Shown in pieces: positions 57,296 through 64,000 of a DNA stretch of 64,000 nucleotides; positions within the stretch are counted from its first letter, which is position 1, and each line of letters begins with the position of its first letter. Both the position numbers and the translations under genes were made by a program. The notes below the pieces were generated by a model, which ran no database searches, was not told the origin of the DNA, and saw only the letters and a list, made by a program, of their open reading frames with translations. Source of the stretch: Galaxea fascicularis (taxonomy: Eukaryota; Cnidaria; Anthozoa; Scleractinia; Euphylliidae); the NCBI GenBank assembly GCA_948470475.1, contig OX419344.1:12681304-12745303 (forward strand), in the 5' to 3' direction.

Positions 57296-59148
57296 CATGT
57301 TTATAGTGAAAGTGCATTTAGCTAAGCAGCTAGTTTACAGGCACTCCATTTAAATTCCAAGAAACAAATAATTGAAATAAACATAATATGATAAGAATCC
57401 CATCTGGCCGGAGGCAAACCAGTTGGCTATTTACAAGGATGACCGATTAACCTCAGAGATATTATTATAAATATCTCACTAAACTCATTTTCTCGGTCCG
57501 TAGTGTAAATTACGGATCCTCGTTTTTTCCGCGTTGATTAATGGCCCGCGGGCCATTAGTTAACGGGTAAAAACTCGGTCCGTAACTTACAGTACGGACC
57601 TCGAACTCGGTTACTAAGAGGTAAAAGTTTGAAGGGTTCAAATCGCTAAAGTAGTTTTCCCAAGAATGTAGAAGTGTGTTTTTGTTTGAATGAGCAGGAT
57701 GGTTATTGGTCGCAACTTGTAATTTTTTTTTTCAATTTTTCCCCTTGTTTCCTGGAAAAATCGCGAAAATTGCTTTTTGTTCCCTTACGTCAAAATCACC
57801 TCACCGCGTCGCGTGCAGGTGACAGGTTACATGTACTTAACTATCCAGATAACAGACATCGCCTTTGACGTTTGTGATCATGATTTGAGTGTTTTTATCA
57901 CGGTGGGATATCAACCCGAAACTTCCCATCTCACAACCTGACTCACTGGGAACTAAATAATTTTATACACGTCATAGAAAATACAGTCAATCAGAATCCA
58001 GGGAAGCCGTTGTGTATGAAATTCGTCGGTATATCACCCTATCTTACCATCGTGCACTGCATTGATAGTATAGGGCTGTGTATTTTCTATGACATGCTAT
58101 ATAAATGTTATGCAGAGATTTCTCATGATACGTACCACCTACTAACCGAGTTCGAGGTCCGTACGATAAGTTACGGACCGAGTTTTTTTGGAAAAAACAA
58201 GGATCCGTAATTTACAGTACGGACCGAGAAAACGAAGTTAGTAGATATTTATTAAACCTCTGAGGTTAATCGGGCGCGCGGGAAAGGAAACTTTCAAATT
58301 TTGCGGGCGCTACTGTAGAATACGGCCTGCAAAATTCACCAGTCACAGCGTGCGTACTAACTGAGTGATGTAATAACATGGAATATCTCTTGTGTCACTT
58401 GTGGTTTCTTTACATACACACTCGTTCCAAATGCTTGTGTGTATGCAAAGAAAATACAAGTGACCTGTGATGATATATTCCATGGTATACCACTCGAAGG
58501 CACTACATATAAACTAGTATACAGCACATCCATAGAAGAAACTCAGTCATTCGATATGTTATGGTTTGCTAGGCCTTGATTGCTATTAGTGTGACTTGTG
58601 TATTTGATTGATCGTAGTTTGAGATGTGCCCGGAGGATGACCCCGATCACCCAATCATCGCTTCCTCTGCTACCGCCTGTCACTGTGTGGTACTTAAGGC
58701 TGTCAATAAGGCCAGGTACATGATATTTGTTTTTTCAGTTAATTCGTGTTGCCTTTGTTGGTCTCATTCAGTAAGCATAACGAAATCGTCTGTAACGAAA
58801 GGCAAAGAATAACGAACCTTCATGAAGCAGTACACCAAGATGTTCAGCAATGACTATTTACGTCTTTTTTCTGTATTGTATCTGAAAATGAGTACACAAT
58901 TTCAGATATACAGCATGTTGGGGCACTTGACAGTCACATTTTTGACTACTTCGTTTCAGTGACACATTTGCCAGCATGAAGAGGTCATAATGAAATGGGA
59001 GGTTCTCACAAGAACAATACAGAGGATAACACTCGAGTCCAGCTTTGATTTGCTCAGACCTTGAATAGTATATGGATGTTTTAATGCACCATCTATATCA
59101 CGGGTTATTTGAAATAATCCTCTGTCTTCACCCTATAGCATGACATGA

Positions 59149-59180
<32 letters not shown>

Positions 59181-60127
59181 AGAATATTAATAATAAAGAA
59201 AAGAAAAAAAAGAAGACATTTTTGCATTTTCGTTCCTAACAGGGGTAGGGACGCTTCCAACACTGGTTCAGGCCCAGAGTTCTTCGGTTTCTCTCATCCA
59301 ACCATACAGTACTTAATCCAAAGTTTGCCGGGAGCACGAAAGTGTACGAAGTACCAGTGGGTCAAATTTGAATTGCCAAAACCGCCAAGCAAGCAAGGTT
59401 GGTTGTTTACCCTCTTTTTTTATGACAATATTGTTTTTCCAGCCCAGGCTGAAGATTCTTAATTTTCTGCCAATTTTAGGCTGAAAATATTCATGTGTAT
59501 ATTCTTAGAATATGAAGCCTGATATGACACACCTCACTTCTTGCAGAAATGTTATTAGTTAGTTCTAGTGCTATTTTTGTTTTTGTTTTTGGCTGGTTTT
59601 GCTGTTTAGGAAAAGGAAGAATTTTATTACGGTTTTGTTAGAAACGCATATTGTATTGTATTGTATTGTATTTACAAATTTGAACCAGACAAAATTATAC
59701 TCTTTTCCAAATCGCAGCCTCGGGTTTATTCTTAATTTTTCTTTGCAAATTTCAGCCTCGATATTCTTATAGGATATATTCTTATAAGTAATGGTAATAG
59801 GACTGAGTGGAGTCCAATTCGATCTGTAATCATATGAGTGATAACAAAATCGGACGACCGCGCAGCGGGAGTCTGAATTGTTTATCACGAGTATGATTAC
59901 AGACCAAATTGGATGACACGAAGTCATTACCAATTAAACATAAAAATTACGATTTCCGAGAAACGAAGAAGACACTCGTTTGGTCTGTTGGCATAAACAT
60001 TTGTGCCATAGGATAAACAAAATCACTACTGCTTTATAAATACTGTCATTGTTCAAGGGAAAAAATATCCACTTTGAAGAAAGCCCCAATTCAGGAGGCT
60101 GTACACTGGTGATTGAAACCAAGGTTG

Positions 60128-60160
<33 letters not shown>

Positions 60161-63100
60161 GATTGGCTTATTGAACTGTCCGATAACAAACTGACCAATA
60201 ACAATTCAAACTGTCCAATAACAACTTGGCAAGTGAATTAGTGGAAAATAAGAGTTTTTAAAACCATTCACAATCGAGGAAATTGTAATTTTTATGATTA
60301 AAAAAGAAAGAGGGTACTGGCTGTCATAACCTAGTAAAACTTGAAAAGCGCATTTGGTATTTTGAAAGTTCCTGCAAATGCCGGACGGAAATCAAACCCA
60401 CACAGAAAACACATACCAAGCCTGGCAATCGGTACCAATCGCTGAGGGCATGGAATTTGGAAAGCACGTAAACAATGCCCAGCACCAATAATTTGAACTC
60501 GCTATCTCTTGTCTGATTGACTGAAAACGTACAGTGAGTTTTCGAAATCAGCGTCTGTGGCAGCATAATTTTACAGTGAGGACATTCAACGTCAGTGGTA
60601 ATTATGTTATGTATGACCATCGTGCATGATTTCTTAGGATAATCATGTCAAGTTTGCCTGCTTTGTGTGGCTTGTCGTCGATGAAGAAGCAAAATGATGT
60701 CCAGGTTTTCAAGTGAATGTTTACTGTCGTGACATGTTTTTTCGTTCGGTGTTTAACAAAACAATTATAAGATTCGGTTTTTGTGATATCCAGTATAAGA
60801 GCCTCAGCAGATAACTCTTCAACGTTTAAACCAAAAAAATGTTACATCAGCTGCCTCATACCCCCACAATTTGAAGTGCATATACAATTTCTGATCATTA
60901 ATGCTTGGTGTTCTTAGCTGGTAAGCTCTCCGGTTCGGCTACAACAGACCCATCAGGGGTCGCTCAAGGAATTCCCACTGCCATGGAAGATGATGCCATC
61001 GCTAGCTTAGACGAAGAAGATCCCATACCAACAGCAATGCCTGCATATCATGCCCCGGCCCCGATGGATCACGAGGAAATGTTTAAAGGTAAGTGAATGA
61101 TGAAGCAATACTTCAGCACTGCCTCGGCGTGTTAGTATCCAGGAACCAGCAATCAAAAACCACAGTGTAGGTATAACGTTCTGTTTCGCTAGTGAAGGCG
61201 GGAATAAACACTTTTAATATCCAAGGATAAAAGAGACGTTTAGTAAACATTGACAGAATTGGGTTTCGTTATACAAAACCAGAGGGCAATTTGATAGAAT
61301 TATTTAACACATTGTAATAGTCCAATGATTTTTCGATGACACCATCCGACTGTAACTACTAGTATTCAGGGCGTGTAGGCTTCCTTACTCGAATTTTTCA
61401 ATCCCACACGGGCGGCTGGGGTGTAAATTGCAGTAGCTGTAGGACTCTGGCGATCAAATTACGTCCTGGGGAAAAGTACCTTTAACTCAAAATGCTTATA
61501 CGTTTTCTTGCACAGATTGCGCAGTAGTGTATAATCAAACCAGAGAGTGTAGTCGAGATCGTTTGACAAGCCAAACACAGGAGTTGAATGCGATGTTACC
61601 TATGCCTTCCTTGCTAACTAACTGGAGAGACCGATTCAGTAGTTTATACAAAATAATGAGTTGGAATTCTGTTTATTCGTATTTTTCTTGAAGCCCTTCT
61701 TTACGAGTGTTAAGTGTCTGAGATTTCGGCGAGTATATAAAATCTATAAAGATAACATTTTATTATCGTTTCCAGATCCCGGGCTTCAAACTCTTGCGTC
61801 TACCATCACACCTCTGTCGTCCCCAGGCCTTTGCAGCCCCACTCCCAGTACGCAGCTTGATGAATTAGAACCTGATAATGAAATGGACACAGGTAAGGGA
61901 CTTGAGCTACTCTAACTCGTTTACGCCGGCGCAGAACGCAAGCGAATAAGAACGTAAGCAAGTAAGTAAAGGCGTAAGCTCAGGGGAACAGGTGCAACCT
62001 GTGACGACTTCCGCATTCATAGGCACAAACATGAAGCAAAACACGACGAAAGGAAAATTGTCTCTCTCGTGTTTGTGCAGCCGCTGTTATAATTTCTGTG
62101 ACAACCCTGGATAATCCAAGCGAAAAACACCGGAAACCTATCAGAACACATTGTTCATATGTAGTTTTCGTGGTGAGAACGGTTGTCAAAGTTTGGGTGC
62201 CGCCTGCCGTCCAACTTTTGTCATATTGTGCTTAATGACACACTTTTAAACATCCTTGTGCTTATCCATGCTCTACTGGAAGCGAGACTCTCATAGTTGT
62301 TCCACTTGTGTGAAGGTCTGACCAGTGGTAGATATCACAGAAAAGGCAGCAATGCTTTTCGAAGAATTTGGTTTTGTCAACGGAGCTGATAATGTAAAAA
62401 TTGGTCACCGTACAGGGATTCTAAAGGCTGACGTTTCGACCGTTAGCCTTTCGTCGCAGCATTAGCCGTTCGCTCTGACGTTCAGAATCCCTGTGAAGTG
62501 GTCAATTTACATCATCAACTCCGTTGATAAAACCAAATTTGTTTACAACTCCCCCATCGACACAGCACCACAATTTCGAGAACCACCCTGTTTGTAGGTT
62601 CAGGAGCTTTAAAGCAGTACATGCACTGATGTTGGTGTGTATAGTACGAAAACAGAGATAGTGCTTTCTATGCGTTGTGAAAAAAGTCTGTCCAACAGAT
62701 AAGCTGTCATCTATGTTTCGCGCTTTATCACTTGTTTGGTATTTCTTTATGGTTTTGTGTTTTTTTTATCCGCCGAGTTAATCTTTGTGTATACACATAT
62801 GATAGGAATGAACACCCTGATGTCATCACCTTCTCGACCTGCTTTTCCGACATCGCTCTCGGGCATGCCTCTATCACCGACTGCAGCTGGCCAGGGATCG
62901 TTTGTTCTCCCGCCTACTTCGCCGCTTTTCGGCAACAGTTCGGGATTTCCGATTCCAGAGTCACCGAAATGAAACCTCCCAGTTGCGCTTGTGTAATACT
63001 CTGCTTTGTATAGACTCCATGTGCTAATAGACTTGCACAAGGTTCTTATATATGGAACTCTGCTTTATGCTCGAGATATGGAGTAGGAGAGATAAAACAC

Positions 63101-64000
63101 TTTGTGAGTAGCACTGGGCGGAGCGTTCAAGGTGATATCACAAGATCAACGGTGTACCGTACGAAATCGAAACTATGCTTCTTGTTTTGTTGTCTGCATT
63201 GACACGAAATTTTCAGCACGTTACAGTTGAAAGCTGAAATAAGTTGACAAAATACGGGAAAACCTCAAGAACTAGCATCAGATGACGCATGCGTGCTGGG
63301 CCCTTCGTTTAAAGGAACCCTAACTTACCACAAGCCTCAGCGAGGGGCTCAAGGTTAATGTTCTGGAAGGTAATAAATTTGACTAAATTTTCACCATTGA
63401 CGAGCATCTTAGGTTTGGAGACTGTTTATATCTGGGAATAAGGTGAATACGAAGACGGGAAAAACAGTCTATTCTCTACACACTTGAGTGTCAGGTGTTT
63501 TAAGTTTCAGTCATTTGGTGGTTGGACGGTCTGTTTATTTTCGAATTATTTGTGTACAGTCAGCAAACACTTAAATTAAAATAATATAAACAGTCTGAAA
63601 GTCGTGTTACTATTTGTCTTCTTTGTGCGGGAAAACAATCGGTAACACTTTTTGCTTCCACCGCAAATGCTAACTCCATGCCAGTTTCATCATCTTCGGT
63701 ATCATAAACGCGACACGTAGTGGGAGTGGTTATGTGTGATGGGGATAACGGACCGTCACCCTCTGGCAAAATACGAACAGATTCCCTAAAATGTCTTGAG
63801 CAAACAACGCCATTCTTGTCGCTAGACCCTACGTTTGTTTTAGTCAGCAGCTGAATCGCGCCGCAGTGTTAGCAGCCATGAGGGCACGTCATTCTCGAAA
63901 ATGCGCGTTGTAATAGTGGCGTGTCTTTTTGTAGATCATAAACATTCGCTTTGGCAACTTTGTAAACTCCATTTAGCTGCATTTCAAATTAGTGTTCTAC

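Overview
The window is eukaryotic nuclear DNA. It is AT-rich, its genes are split into many short exons with GT-AG introns, and its introns and intergenic DNA are full of short inverted-repeat transposons. The gene content and repeat types (IS3EU-like and PIF/Harbinger DNA transposons, LINEs, a tRNA-derived SINE and many MITEs) suggest a cnidarian, most likely a stony coral. That assignment is an inference; no sequence search was run.

Three multi-exon genes, all on the + strand, can be reconstructed with consistent splice phases. (1) 1421-22294 encodes a coiled-coil protein of the CEP63/DEUP1 family (24 exons, about 726 aa), a centriole-duplication factor. (2) 33401-40353 encodes an SLC16 (monocarboxylate transporter-like) membrane protein (5 exons, 524 aa). 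(3) 47695-62972 encodes a TBRG1-like nuclear protein (18 exons, 677 aa) with the expected FYRN/FYRC region, preceded by an N-terminal HARE-HTH domain that I do not associate with vertebrate TBRG1. One of its introns, inside the FYRN region, has a GC donor.

Two short minus-strand genes are proposed head-to-head with genes 1 and 3. One is an open-ended first exon at 1150-1323. The other is a complete three-exon, 117-aa model at 46600-47599. In both pairs the start codons are only about 95-97 bp apart, which suggests compact bidirectional promoters.

The stretches 22.3-33.4 kb and 41.5-46.5 kb are transposon-dominated. The clearest elements are an IS3EU-like element with 508-bp terminal inverted repeats and a 6-bp target duplication (25221-26667); a MULE-like MITE with 121-bp, nearly identical arms and a 9-bp duplication (31009-31428); a MITE with an 8-bp duplication plus an unoccupied paralogous site (68-268); an element ending in inverted minisatellite arrays (20892-21772); a HARBI1-like pseudogene (29149-29563); an internally deleted LINE (41825-43717, minus); a LINE 3' remnant (45425-45797); and a cluster of palindromes (45982-46426).

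The three main genes have unrelated roles (centriole assembly, solute transport, chromatin/transcription). Nothing suggests they work together beyond being neighbours.
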